From positions 1 to 37,869 of the forward strand of contig JAGVVD010000045.1 in NCBI GenBank assembly GCA_019135865.1: 37,869 bases of DNA. The letters are read 5' to 3'. Positions within the stretch are counted from its first letter, which is position 1, and each line of letters begins with the position of its first letter. The DNA is from Elusimicrobiota bacterium. GTDB lineage: Bacteria > Elusimicrobiota > Elusimicrobia > Elusimicrobiales > UBA9959. Shown here piece after piece: positions 16,483 through 24,615 of the stretch. The translations under genes were made by a program, and so were the position numbers. The notes below the pieces were generated by a model. It was given only the letters and a program-made list of their open reading frames with translations, ran no database searches and was not told the origin of the DNA.

Positions 16483-16859
16483 AAGCAGTGTTCGTCCAGA
16501 GGGGCGGATCCGTGGACTTCACCCCTTCGCGGGACGTGGAGGCAGGAGAGATCCTCGTGTTCGGGGGCCTCCCCGGTGTCGTGAAGACCGATGTCAGGGC
16601 GGGCGCTCTCGGTGCGCTTGCCTTGACGGGCGTCTACGATGTCGAGAAGGAGGAGCTTCCAGTCCAGGCTGGCGACCGCCTTTTCTGGGACGCGGAGCGC
16701 AAGGCCGCCACGCCCGCGGCGGCGGACGGCGTGTTCCTCGGACTCGCCGCCGCCAGTTCCCCCGCGTCCTCGCCCAGGGCGCGGGTGATCCTCAACTTCG
16801 GGCAGTCGGGCATCGGCGGTGCCGCCTCCGATCCTGACTTCGAATGGCAGACGCTGTAG
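16479..16859 (+). CDS. DUF2190-like phage virion protein
   Basis: This 126-aa protein begins at GTG 16479, overlapping the previous stop (GTGA). It resembles DUF2190 phage proteins: an N-terminal KAVFVQRGGSVDFTPSRDVE with alternating strands, AGEILVFGGLPGVVKTDVRA, a beta-barrel-like core and PVQAGDRLFWDAE. DUF2190 members are usually small decoration or cement proteins encoded near the capsid gene, so a copy among fibre genes is unusual. Its last residues, DFEWQTL, nearly repeat those of the next gene product (GLEWQTLA), hinting at a shared interaction tail or a common origin. The family call rests on fold pattern and length. Confidence 0.6.
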   Translation: MKAVFVQRGGSVDFTPSRDVEAGEILVFGGLPGVVKTDVRAGALGALALTGVYDVEKEELPVQAGDRLFWDAERKAATPAAADGVFLGLAAASSPASSPRARVILNFGQSGIGGAASDPDFEWQTL

Positions 16860-16886
16860 CGGCGGCAAAGAAGGAGATTTCAACAC

Positions 16887-17681
16887 ATGTCGCAGATTCT
16901 GTTCTATACCGGCACGAAGGCCCAGTTCGACGCTCTCGCCACCAAGAACGAGAACGCTCTCTACTTCTTGACCGACGTGCGGAAGCTCTACAAGGGGACG
17001 ACTCCGTTCTCCCAGCCCGTGCAGGTCGTCACCGAATACCCCGCAATCGGGGACTTCGGGACCCTGTACGTCAACACTGTCCTCAAGGAGGCGAAGGTCT
17101 GGGACGGAACGGCGTACACGGTGGTGACACCGGCAAGCGTCACCACCATCGGCAATGCCCCGACCAACGACCAGGTCCCGACCGCCCTCGCGGTCAAGAA
17201 CTACGTCGACGGCCAGATCACCCTGGTGAACACTGGCGTGACGGGCGCGGTCGCCAACGTGTCCTATTCCAACAAGTGCATCAGCGTCCAGAAAGGCGCT
17301 GGCGACCCCGTGACCACCGCGCTGGCGGGGCTGGTTGACGGGGCGTCCTACGACGGCTCGACCGGCGTGCTGACGCTGACCACCAACGGCGGCACGCCCG
17401 TCACCGTGAACCTGCCCGTGGAGAACTTCCTCTCCGCGGCGAGCTTCAACGCCTCGACCAACGTGCTGACGCTGACCCTCACCAACGGCGAGACCGTGGA
17501 CGTCAGCCTCGCCGACCTCGTCGACACCTACACGGGCGCAAACGGGGCGACCGCAAATGTCAGCATCGCAGCCAACGGCGCGGTATCGGCCAGCGTGAAT
17601 GTCTCCGCCCAGGCGGGGAACATCATTGAGGCGAAGTCCGACGGCATCTACGCCGGTCTCGAGTGGCAGACTCTCGCATAG
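16887..17681 (+). CDS. Phage structural protein with repeated beta units
   Basis: This 264-aa protein has AAGGAG about 11 nt before its ATG. The start QILFYTGTKAQFDALATKNE, with ALYFLTDVRKLYKG after it, is a common phage fibre or neck protein N-terminus that often anchors fibres to the virion. The rest is two or three Ala/Thr/Val/Asn-rich beta units (SYDGSTGVLTLTTNGGTPVT and the related SFNASTNVLTLTLTNGETVD) that look internally duplicated. The C-terminus ends LEWQTLA, like that of the preceding protein. It is probably a fibre or fibre-connector protein within the tail-fibre operon. Confidence 0.6.
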   Translation: MSQILFYTGTKAQFDALATKNENALYFLTDVRKLYKGTTPFSQPVQVVTEYPAIGDFGTLYVNTVLKEAKVWDGTAYTVVTPASVTTIGNAPTNDQVPTALAVKNYVDGQITLVNTGVTGAVANVSYSNKCISVQKGAGDPVTTALAGLVDGASYDGSTGVLTLTTNGGTPVTVNLPVENFLSAASFNASTNVLTLTLTNGETVDVSLADLVDTYTGANGATANVSIAANGAVSASVNVSAQAGNIIEAKSDGIYAGLEWQTLA

Positions 17682-17693
17682 CGGAGGCACGCC

Positions 17694-18644
17694 ATGCCCG
17701 CATTCACCCCATGCATAGGGACGCGGGCGCAGGTGGACGCCAGACCAGTGTGCGACGGGCAGTTCCTCATAGCGGCGGACACGGGCGAGGCCTTCATCGA
17801 CTTCAACGGAGTCCGCGTCCAGTTGTGCGGACAGGGAGGCAGCGGCGTCCAGCCGCAGGAAACCGGATGGTGTTCCACCCTCACGGACTGGATTGTCGTG
17901 AATTCGTCGATTCTCGTCTCGGATTCCGTGAAAGGCGGGGGACCAGGTGCTGGAATCCTCAATACGCCGGACATCCGGCTTCTGCAGGAAACAGCGGCGT
18001 TCCTTACATCATACACGGTGGTGAACGGTCTGATACGCGCCACGGCATCAGAAGACGATGAGGAGGAGACAACGGAGCTGAACACGCCTGATCTCCTGCT
18101 TCCGCAGACAGATGACGTCTTCACGACCCACTATGCAGTGGTCGAAGGGCGGCTTCTCGTCTCCGAGTCAGTGCCTGGAGGCGGACCGGGGAACGGCATC
18201 CTTGCCACGCCCGCAGTCGGGTTCGGGCTGTCCGACGGAAGCCTGACGACCGCGTATTCCGTCGTCAACGGACTGCTTCGCGTCTCGGAGACCGTTGCCG
18301 GAGGAGGCGACGGCGCGGGAATCGCGGGCACGCCCGCCGTCGTCCTGGATGTTCCTGACAACAGTCTGGCGACCACATACACTGTGGTCAACGGACGGCT
18401 TCTCGTCTCGGAATCAGTGCCTGGAGGCGGCCCCGGGAACGGTGTCGCCAATGCGCCGTCCGTCGCGTTCGTGCACGAGGACAACAGCCTGAAGACCACA
18501 TACACTGTGGTCAACGGACGGCTCCTCATTTCGGATTCTGTTCCAGGCGGCGGACCTGGGGAAGGCGTCCTCAATGCGCCAGCAGTCGAATTCCCCGTTT
18601 TCACGGATGAACTGGAAACCTCATATTCAGTCACGGAGGCATGA
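17694..18644 (+). CDS. Tandem 40-residue repeat fibre-like protein
   Basis: This 316-aa protein has a 50-residue N-terminus (FTPCIGTRAQVDARPVCDGQ, similar in kind to fibre anchor regions), followed by six tandem repeats of 40-41 residues starting near residue 64. The consensus is YTVVNGRLLVSESVPGGGPG, then NG(V/I)xNxPxVxFxxxDxSLxTT. The repeat in which DDEEETTEL replaces the Gly-rich part is the most divergent. Repeats 3, 5 and 6 are nearly identical, also at the nucleotide level around 18137-18166, 18383-18420 and 18500-18535, implying recent duplication. Gly-Gly-Gly-Pro-Gly turns between paired strands suggest a fibrous beta shaft. I know no named family for it. Confidence 0.7.
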   Translation: MPAFTPCIGTRAQVDARPVCDGQFLIAADTGEAFIDFNGVRVQLCGQGGSGVQPQETGWCSTLTDWIVVNSSILVSDSVKGGGPGAGILNTPDIRLLQETAAFLTSYTVVNGLIRATASEDDEEETTELNTPDLLLPQTDDVFTTHYAVVEGRLLVSESVPGGGPGNGILATPAVGFGLSDGSLTTAYSVVNGLLRVSETVAGGGDGAGIAGTPAVVLDVPDNSLATTYTVVNGRLLVSESVPGGGPGNGVANAPSVAFVHEDNSLKTTYTVVNGRLLISDSVPGGGPGEGVLNAPAVEFPVFTDELETSYSVTEA

Positions 18645-20806
18645 TGATACTCTCGAACACAGACTTCAATGTAATCTACGTGGATCCGTCCGCCGCCCCA
18701 GGCGGAGACGGGACCACGCCTGCCCAGGCGCTCAACGCGCTGCCTGAATCTGCGGATGACATCGCGGACGCAACGTGCTATCTCATCAGGCGGACCGCCG
18801 TCTCCAGCGAGGCCGTGCTGCCCCAGGGGGAGAATTCCTCGCTGACGGCGCTGGCAATCGTTGGAATGCCGAAATCGACCGACGAGCTATACGCCCTGAT
18901 GCCCGATGCGGCAAAGACCGCATGGGGCGCGGACACGGCGGACTACGCCAGAATCAAGGCTGTCAGCAACGACGACCCGTGGGGCGGCGATGACGCGAAG
19001 ACCCTTGCTCTGCCGAACTGCCTGGCCTTCTTCCTGTACCGCGTGGACATGCACCGCGAGGGACAGGGGGCGTTCGAGGCGATGCTGAACCTGTCCAATG
19101 CGTCGAAGACAGGCTCCGTCTCCGTGGAGCGGTGCCGCTTCGGGCTGAAGGGGTGCGACCTTGCGGATGAAAACTACACATCCGCGCCCGCACACGGAAC
19201 GGCGATGTACATCCAGGCAGGGAAGCCGCAGGTATTCTCCCTCCGCCACTGCGTCCTCGACATCGTGCAGGACTCATCGTACTACTACGAGGCCGCGTCA
19301 TGGGGAATCAGCGTCCAGGGGGCGGTGTTCATCGACATCTCCGACATCGACGTGTGGTGCGCTCTCGGCTCAAGCGGGTGCGGCGACGGGATGGGGTCGT
19401 CGGACACCGCGGTCAAGCTCGGCTACTACAGCTCCTACAGCAGCTCCTATTCGTCGCCCGTGGGCACGCTCGTCGCGGACGGCATCAGGACGCACTATCT
19501 CAAATGCGGATCGAACGAATACCTTCCGCCCGTCCTCTACGCCTACACTACGGAGTTCACGTCGCTGCGGAACATCACGCTCTCCATGGAGACGCGCCAG
19601 CTGGGGAGCGGAACGCCCGAGGTTGTCTCGCCGGGAGGAATCCTCGTGGACAGCCTGGGCGCGCCCGAGTTCATCTATGCAAATCTCTCCGCGAACCTGC
19701 CCGACGTGTGGAGGATATGGGGAGGATGCGGGGTGTACAGGCTCTGCGGAGGCGGCTCGGCCAGGCTTCCCGGCTGCGCCAGGGAAATCGACGGCGTGAC
19801 CGTGACGCTGGGGACAACGGACGGCATCGACGCCCGGTACGGCGGCAACTACTACGACGACTTCAAGGACGGCGACACTTCGCGCTGGGGAAGCTATGCC
19901 GCGCTGCAGCTGGCGCTCTCCCAGTCCGGGGGGCACGAGCCGGTCATCGCAAGGAACATCGCCGTGACGCATCCGCGCGGAATCGCCCTGCACGCCGCAA
20001 ACTGCTACATCAGGAACTGCACGTTGCAGGGGATGCTGAGGGCGTACCAGGCGACCTGCGACATAACATCACTTGCGAGCTGGTATCCAGGCAACGCCGT
20101 GGGCGCGGCATACGGGAGCACCGTCCGCATCGGGACGCTCACCCTCGGCAGGGGGAACATCTCCGGCGCGGACAGCGACCCCGCCATCCTCGGCTCGCCG
20201 CAGGAGAGCGAGTCGTACATCTACGTGGGAAGCTCCAACGCCCAGCTGATGGGCGACACAAGGAGCACGTCCACCTCGTATGACAACTGCTATGCCGTGG
20301 CCTGCGGAAGCGAGCAGGACGAAGGGCACTACACGATGCGAACCATCAACGCCATGTGCAACACATGGGGCGTCTCGCGGAGCGGCGGGAGCGTCCCCGC
20401 CTCCCTGAAGCTCTCGAACAACACCGCCGAGGGCAAGGGCTTCCTGTCGCTGGGGCGGCTGCCCTTTGGCGGCTTCTCCGTCACGGCGTCCGCGACGGGC
20501 GTCAGGACGCTGAGGCTGCACGCCGCGGCCAAGGGAATGCTGGACATGACGGAGCTTGCGCGGCGCGTGGTCGTGCAGGCCACCGTGCCGACGGGAACCG
20601 GCTCATACGAGACGGTGTTCTCCAGCACCAGGGGGCGCTGGACGGAGGACCAGGAAACGTGGACCGGCGAATCGGGGGTGACGCCGCTCCTGCTGGAGAT
20701 GCCCCTCGACATACGTGCTGCCTGCACGGTGGACGTGAAGATCCACTTCGGGTGGTACAGCGCGTCGGGCTATCTCTACATCGACCCCGGAATGACCATC
20801 GAATAG
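18644..20806 (+). CDS. Predicted beta-helix receptor-binding protein, paralog 2
   Basis: This 720-aa paralog of the protein at 13678-15774 shows matching beginnings (NTDFNVIYVDPSAAPGGDGT), matching central blocks (ITSLASWYPGNAVG here, ITSLSTWFPGCAMK there) and matching ends (HFGWYSASGYLYIDPGMTIE). ATG 18644 is preferred over 18641 because it aligns with the paralog's start and overlaps the previous stop. GGAGG lies just upstream. The two genes probably form alternative or joint receptor-binding subunits at the tail tip. Divergence is strongest in the middle third, as expected for host-contact surfaces. Confidence 0.65.
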   Translation: MILSNTDFNVIYVDPSAAPGGDGTTPAQALNALPESADDIADATCYLIRRTAVSSEAVLPQGENSSLTALAIVGMPKSTDELYALMPDAAKTAWGADTADYARIKAVSNDDPWGGDDAKTLALPNCLAFFLYRVDMHREGQGAFEAMLNLSNASKTGSVSVERCRFGLKGCDLADENYTSAPAHGTAMYIQAGKPQVFSLRHCVLDIVQDSSYYYEAASWGISVQGAVFIDISDIDVWCALGSSGCGDGMGSSDTAVKLGYYSSYSSSYSSPVGTLVADGIRTHYLKCGSNEYLPPVLYAYTTEFTSLRNITLSMETRQLGSGTPEVVSPGGILVDSLGAPEFIYANLSANLPDVWRIWGGCGVYRLCGGGSARLPGCAREIDGVTVTLGTTDGIDARYGGNYYDDFKDGDTSRWGSYAALQLALSQSGGHEPVIARNIAVTHPRGIALHAANCYIRNCTLQGMLRAYQATCDITSLASWYPGNAVGAAYGSTVRIGTLTLGRGNISGADSDPAILGSPQESESYIYVGSSNAQLMGDTRSTSTSYDNCYAVACGSEQDEGHYTMRTINAMCNTWGVSRSGGSVPASLKLSNNTAEGKGFLSLGRLPFGGFSVTASATGVRTLRLHAAAKGMLDMTELARRVVVQATVPTGTGSYETVFSSTRGRWTEDQETWTGESGVTPLLLEMPLDIRAACTVDVKIHFGWYSASGYLYIDPGMTIE

Positions 20807-20814
20807 GAGGAAGA

Positions 20815-21273
20815 ATGAACAAGCTGAAGGAAATCAAGCGGCTGAAGGAACTCGCCGCGAAGTGCGAACTCGAGGACAGGGAGATCCTCTCCAAGTACCC
20901 GATGAACGAGCTGGTGAAGATCTACAACGGCATCGGGCCGGACGCGTTCCCCGAGTGGCTCCGCGGCTTCGTCACCGCGCTCCATCCGTCCCTCGCCGCC
21001 GTGGCCTTCATCCACGATGTGGAGTGGTTCGAGTCCGACGGGACCGACGAAACCTTCAAGGCCACCAACGACCGCTTCAAGCGCAACGGCTACAAGGTGG
21101 CCGAGGCCGAGTACGGCTGGTGGAATCCCCGCCGCTACGCCGTGATGAACCAGGCCCGCCGCTTCGGCAACTACTGCCAGATGTTCGGCAAGTCAGGCTG
21201 GCTCAAGTGCCATGAGGCGCGGCTGAAGCAGGAGGCGGAGAAGGACGCCGCCCCAGTCGGCGACAACCAGTAG
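20815..21273 (+). CDS. Conserved helical phage protein, last gene of the tail cluster
   Basis: This 152-aa protein has AGGAGG 5-9 nt before its ATG. It is largely helical: an N-terminal coiled-coil-prone segment (KLKEIKRLKELAAKCELEDR), then KYPMNELVKIYNGIGPDAFP, WLRGFVTALHPSLAAVAFIH and EYGWWNPRRYAVMNQARRFG. The AxxIHDxxW and YGWxxPRRY patterns recall a phage protein family found downstream of fibre genes in gut phages, but I cannot name it. It may be a fibre-assembly or virion accessory factor. A longer reading that starts inside the previous gene is rejected because it would overlap more than 400 nt. A strong terminator follows. Confidence 0.6.
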   Translation: MNKLKEIKRLKELAAKCELEDREILSKYPMNELVKIYNGIGPDAFPEWLRGFVTALHPSLAAVAFIHDVEWFESDGTDETFKATNDRFKRNGYKVAEAEYGWWNPRRYAVMNQARRFGNYCQMFGKSGWLKCHEARLKQEAEKDAAPVGDNQ

Positions 21274-21279
21274 TCAACT

Positions 21280-21311
21280 GCCCCCGGATTCGCAGGAGTC
21301 CGGGGGCTTTT
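21280..21311 (+). terminator. Rho-independent terminator ending the late tail operon
   Basis: GCCCCCGGA at 21280-21288 pairs perfectly with TCCGGGGGC at 21299-21307, followed by TTTT at 21308-21311. It lies between the last tail gene and nrdD and separates late structural from metabolic genes. The nrdD ribosome site follows at once, so nrdD needs read-through or its own promoter. Confidence 0.85.
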
Positions 21312-21328
21312 CCATCGGAGGGCGTTTC

Positions 21329-23485
21329 ATGAAAATAATCAAGAGGAACGGCGAGGAACGCGAGTTCGACATCGCCAAAATCGAGGGGGCGATATCAAAG
21401 GCCTCGGCATCCGTCGCCGCGGCTGACGCCATGACGGCGCGGCAGATATCGCGATGCGCGGCGGAGGTCGGAGACGAATGTTCGCGTCTCCGCCGGGCAG
21501 TGGGAGTCGAGGAAATCCAGGACATGGTGGAGCGTTCGCTGATGCGGGGCGGCTTCCTCGCCGTGGCGAAGCACTACGTGACATACCGCTACGAGCGCAC
21601 CCTGGCAAGGAAGGGGAACACCACCGACGCGAAGGTCATGTCGCTCCTGGACTCCGTCAACGAGACCGTCAGGCAGGAGAATTCCAACAAGAACCCGACC
21701 GTGGTCTCCGTACAGCGGGACTACATGGCGGGCGAGACATCCCGCGACCTGACGCGCCGCCTGTTCCTGCCCGAGGACGTCGTGAAGGCGCACGACGAGG
21801 GCCTCATCCACTTCCACGACAGCGACTACTATGCCCAGCGGATGCACAACTGCTCGCTCGTCAACCTCGACGACATGCTGCAGAACGGGACGGTCATTTC
21901 GGGCGTGATGATCGAGAGGCCGCACAGCTTCTCCACCGCCTGCAACATCGCCATGCAGATTGTGGCCCAGATAGCCTCCTGCCAATACGGCGGGCAGACC
22001 ATCAGCCTGACGCATCTCGCCCCGTTCGTGGACGTGTCGCGGCAAAAGATACGGAAGGAGCTTGAGGTGTTCAAGTTGTCGAAGGTTGAGCGGGAAAAGA
22101 TGGTGGAGCAACGCGTCCTGGAGGAAATCCGCAGGGGCGTCCAGACCATCCAGTACCAGGTGGTGACGCTGATGACCACCAACGGACAGGCCCCGTTCCT
22201 CTCCGTGTTCATGTACCTCAACGAGGCCAAGGATGGACGCGAGCGGGACGACCTTGCCCTCGTCATCGAGGAGGTTCTCCGCCAGCGCATCCAGGGCGTG
22301 AAGAACGAGGCCGGCGTGTGGATCACCCCCGCCTTCCCGAAATTGCTCTACGTCCTGCAGGAGGACAACATCCACGAGGATGACAGATGGTTCTATCTCA
22401 CCCGCCTCGCCGCCGAATGCACGGCGAAGAGGATGGTCCCCGACTACATCTCCGAGAAGGTCATGAAGGCAAACAAGATCGACGCCAACGGCAAGGGGCA
22501 ATGCTACCCTTGCATGGGATGCCGCTCGTTCCTCACGCCATACGTGGACAAGGACGGCAGGCCGAAATACTACGGGCGGTTCAACCAGGGCGTCGTGACG
22601 CTGAACCTCGTGGACGTGGCGCTCTCCGCCGACCACGAGTGGGAGGACTTCTGGATGATCCTGGACGAGCGGCTGGAGCTGTGCCACAGGGCGCTGAAGT
22701 GCCGCCATGAGCGGCTGGAGGGGACGCTCTCCGACGCAGCCCCCATCCTGTGGAGGCACGGCGCGCTGGCGCGGCTTCCGCGCGGCGAGAGGATCGACTC
22801 GCTTCTGCATGGCGGCTACTCCACGCTCTCGCTGGGCTACGCGGGGCTCTGGGAGTGCGTGCTCGCGATGACGGGCAGGAAGCTGACCGAGCCGGAGGGC
22901 GAGGCGGCGGGGCTGGAAATCATGAAGGCCCTCAACTCGTACACGGCGAAGTGGAGGGAGGCCGAGGGCATCGCCTACTCGCTCTACGGGACGCCCATCG
23001 AGTCCACCACCTACCGCTTCGCCAAGTGCCTCCAGCGCAGGTTCGGAATCGTGCCCGGCGTGACCGACAAATCCTACATCACCAACTCCTACCACGTCCA
23101 CGTGGCCGAGCCGGTGGACGCCTTCGCCAAGCTCGCCCTGGAGGCGAAATTCCAGCCTCTCTCGCCCGGCGGGGCCATCTCCTACGTCGAGGTCCCCGAC
23201 ATGAAGGGGAACATCGAGGCGGTGCTGGCCGTGATGCGGTTCATCTATGACAACATCATCTACGCCGAACTGAACACGAAGAGCGACTACTGCCAGAAAT
23301 GCGGATGGGACGGCGAGATACAGATTGTGGAGCAGGACGGCAAGCTAGTCTGGAAGTGCCCCCGGTGCGGGAACACCGACCAGTCCACGATGAACGTGGC
23401 GCGGCGAACCTGCGGCTACATCGGGACGCAGTTCTGGAACCAGGGGCGGACGCAGGAGATAAAGGAGAGGGTTCTGCACCTATGA
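21329..23485 (+). CDS. nrdD: Anaerobic ribonucleoside-triphosphate reductase (class III)
   Basis: This 718-aa enzyme reduces ribonucleoside triphosphates to deoxy forms with a glycyl radical, under strict anaerobiosis. The N-terminal ATP-cone (1-95) starts with MKIIKRNGEEREFDIAKIEG. C398 in CMGCRSFL fits the thiyl-radical position, and zinc-binding C655, C658, C677 and C680 precede the glycyl radical loop RRTCGYIG with Gly696. Length and motif order agree with complete class III enzymes. CGGAGGG lies about 7 nt before the ATG. The stop overlaps the start of the activase gene by 4 nt. It gives the phage a deoxynucleotide supply in an anaerobic host. Confidence 0.97.
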   Translation: MKIIKRNGEEREFDIAKIEGAISKASASVAAADAMTARQISRCAAEVGDECSRLRRAVGVEEIQDMVERSLMRGGFLAVAKHYVTYRYERTLARKGNTTDAKVMSLLDSVNETVRQENSNKNPTVVSVQRDYMAGETSRDLTRRLFLPEDVVKAHDEGLIHFHDSDYYAQRMHNCSLVNLDDMLQNGTVISGVMIERPHSFSTACNIAMQIVAQIASCQYGGQTISLTHLAPFVDVSRQKIRKELEVFKLSKVEREKMVEQRVLEEIRRGVQTIQYQVVTLMTTNGQAPFLSVFMYLNEAKDGRERDDLALVIEEVLRQRIQGVKNEAGVWITPAFPKLLYVLQEDNIHEDDRWFYLTRLAAECTAKRMVPDYISEKVMKANKIDANGKGQCYPCMGCRSFLTPYVDKDGRPKYYGRFNQGVVTLNLVDVALSADHEWEDFWMILDERLELCHRALKCRHERLEGTLSDAAPILWRHGALARLPRGERIDSLLHGGYSTLSLGYAGLWECVLAMTGRKLTEPEGEAAGLEIMKALNSYTAKWREAEGIAYSLYGTPIESTTYRFAKCLQRRFGIVPGVTDKSYITNSYHVHVAEPVDAFAKLALEAKFQPLSPGGAISYVEVPDMKGNIEAVLAVMRFIYDNIIYAELNTKSDYCQKCGWDGEIQIVEQDGKLVWKCPRCGNTDQSTMNVARRTCGYIGTQFWNQGRTQEIKERVLHL

Positions 23486-23991
23486 ACTACAGCGCAATCA
23501 AGCCCTGCGACATCGCCGACGGGACGGGCGTGAGAGTTTCGCTGTTCGTCTCCGGATGCCGCCGCCACTGCCCCGGGTGCTTCAATTCAAGCGCCTGGGG
23601 CTTCGGCGCGGGGCGGCCATTCAGCAAGGGGACGGAGGAACATATTCTCCGCCTCCTCGCGCCGGACTACATCAGCGGCCTGTCCGTCCTCGGCGGCGAG
23701 CCCTTCGAGCCGGAGAACCGCGCCATCCTTGCGCCCTTTCTGGAGCGTGTGCGGGCTGCATTCCCAGCGAAGGACATCTGGTGCTGGACGGGATTTACGC
23801 TGGAGGAACTGGAGGCCGATGCCGAATGCGGGAGAATGCTCGATTGCATCGACATACTGGTGGACGGGCCGTTCGTCCAGACGGAGCGGGACATCTCACT
23901 TGCCTGGCGAGGCTCGCGCAACCAGCGGGTCATCAATCTCGCGGAACGCCGCGGAGAAGCGCCTGCAATGGGGACGTCCCTATTAAAATAG
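23482..23991 (+). CDS. nrdG: Anaerobic ribonucleotide reductase activase (radical SAM)
   Basis: This 169-aa radical SAM enzyme installs the glycyl radical on NrdD. The cluster motif CxxxCxxC is C26, C30 and C33 in SGCRRHCPGCF. VLGGEPFEP and LVDGPFVQTERD also match the family. Its ATG overlaps the nrdD stop (ATGA), so the pair is co-translated. The last codons (Leu-Leu-Lys-stop) lie inside the CCTATTAAAATAGG palindrome that opens structured repeat SR1, so the repeat has become the gene's 3-prime end. The typical NrdG length (about 155-175 aa) suggests the protein is intact. Confidence 0.95.
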   Translation: MNYSAIKPCDIADGTGVRVSLFVSGCRRHCPGCFNSSAWGFGAGRPFSKGTEEHILRLLAPDYISGLSVLGGEPFEPENRAILAPFLERVRAAFPAKDIWCWTGFTLEELEADAECGRMLDCIDILVDGPFVQTERDISLAWRGSRNQRVINLAERRGEAPAMGTSLLK

Positions 23992-24110
23992 GCGGATGGG
24001 GGGCGAAACGCGACGTTTCGCGTGAAAGCCCCCAAAGAAGGCGTTTTTATTAAAATCGGCCTCGTCAAAAGCCCCGTTTCGAGGGCTTTTCAAAAACGCG
24101 GTTTTCGCGA
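23979..24110 (+). repeat. Structured repeat SR1 (first of three)
   Basis: Three hairpins stand in series. The palindrome CCTATTAAAATAGG is at 23979-23992. A long stem has GGGGGC near 23999-24004 pairing with GCCCCC at 24028-24033 around an inner stem ACGCGA (24008-24013) with TCGCGT (24018-24023). A third hairpin pairs AAAAGCCC at 24067-24074 with GGGCTTTT at 24083-24090. The same series recurs at 27734-27960 and, inverted, at 29311-29537, but SR1 loses similarity after about 24100. The third hairpin followed by T could terminate nrdDG transcription. Confidence 0.8.
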
Positions 24111-24184
24111 TGTCCGCCACCGGGAAAAAGGAGAAAACGCCGCCCATCCGGGTCTGCTCCCCGGCTGGCGGCTCCGCCGCGCGG

Positions 24185-24361
24185 CTACTCGTCCTCGATC
24201 GTCAGCTGCTCCCCGCGCGAGCGGAGGGCGTCGGCGCAGTGCCTGCAGATGTGGCCGAGGTCGGCCTCCTTGAGCATTTCGTCCTTCGGGAGGGTCTCGC
24301 CGCACCATGCGCACTTCGCCGTCTCCTCGCGTTCCTCGATGTCGTTGATTCTGTCGTCCAT
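24185..24361 (-). CDS. Small double-CxxC zinc-finger-like protein
   Basis: This 58-aa protein is read leftwards. CAWCGETLPK and ICRHCADALR form two CxxC pairs spaced for one zinc ribbon, flanked by acidic ends (EEREE and EDE). ATG 24361 is chosen because AAGGAG lies 6-7 nt upstream on that strand; an earlier in-frame ATG lies inside the promoter element. It has its own copy of the conserved promoter element facing left and is the only early gene on this strand. Such small zinc ribbons are common phage early proteins. DNA or RNA binding is possible, and no specific function is known. Confidence 0.65.
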   Translation of the reverse strand: MDDRINDIEEREETAKCAWCGETLPKDEMLKEADLGHICRHCADALRSRGEQLTIEDE

Positions 24362-24392
24362 TTTGTGCTCCTTGGTTTGCGTTGGCTTCGTT

Positions 24393-24440
24393 CCGTACAC
24401 GCCCATAATTAAGTGCGGATATGGTGTTAATCCAGTCGGG
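24393..24440 (-). promoter_or_regulatory. Conserved early promoter element P1 (leftward)
   Basis: Read on the minus strand: CGACTGGATTAA, 15 nt, then TAATTATGGGCGTGTACGG. It matches the + strand family (GCGACTGGATTAA, 16 nt, TATTAAG, GCGGCGTACC) but is the most divergent full copy, with TAATTA for TATTAA. It ends about 32 nt before the ATG of the 58-aa protein gene and is divergent to P2. Confidence 0.7.
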
Positions 24441-24493
24441 AAGCCGTTATTAATTTCTTTTTCCGTTTTTTTATTTTTCGCAAAAAAAGAGAA

Positions 24494-24507
24494 CGCAAGA
24501 ATATGCG
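24494..24507 (+). promoter_or_regulatory. CGCA-N6-TGCG dyad upstream of P2
   Basis: CGCA at 24494-24497 and TGCG at 24504-24507 are separated by AGAATA. The same dyad with the same 6-nt gap stands at 24883-24896 and 26517-26530, each time 22-24 nt before the TTGCGACTGG block. The arms are short, but the fixed gap and position suggest a protein-binding site. Confidence 0.5.
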
Positions 24508-24529
24508 AATAAAAGTGTTATTAACCGCT

Positions 24530-24579
24530 TTGCGACTGGATTAAGGCCAGGCGCGCGGCCTATTAAGGGGCGTGGGCGG
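24530..24579 (+). promoter_or_regulatory. Conserved early promoter element P2
   Basis: TTGCGACTGGATTAA at 24530-24544, 16 nt, TATTAAG at 24561-24567, then GGGCGTGGGCGG. An upstream ATTAA at 24520-24524 lies 20 bp before the middle ATTAA (24540), and the third (24562) lies 22 bp after it. It precedes the gene at 24616. Confidence 0.75.
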
Positions 24580-24615
24580 AGAGGCGGACACAACATGCAA
24601 AAGGACGAACGAAAA

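Noticed and set aside
21395-23101. Reverse-strand 568-codon open frame over nrdD
   Set aside because: Antisense of an unmistakable NrdD; His/Val/Leu shadow bias and no ribosome site.
23979-24110. Type III toxin-antitoxin RNA array
   Set aside because: The SR copies are scattered rather than tandem, and no ToxN-like toxin gene lies next to any copy.
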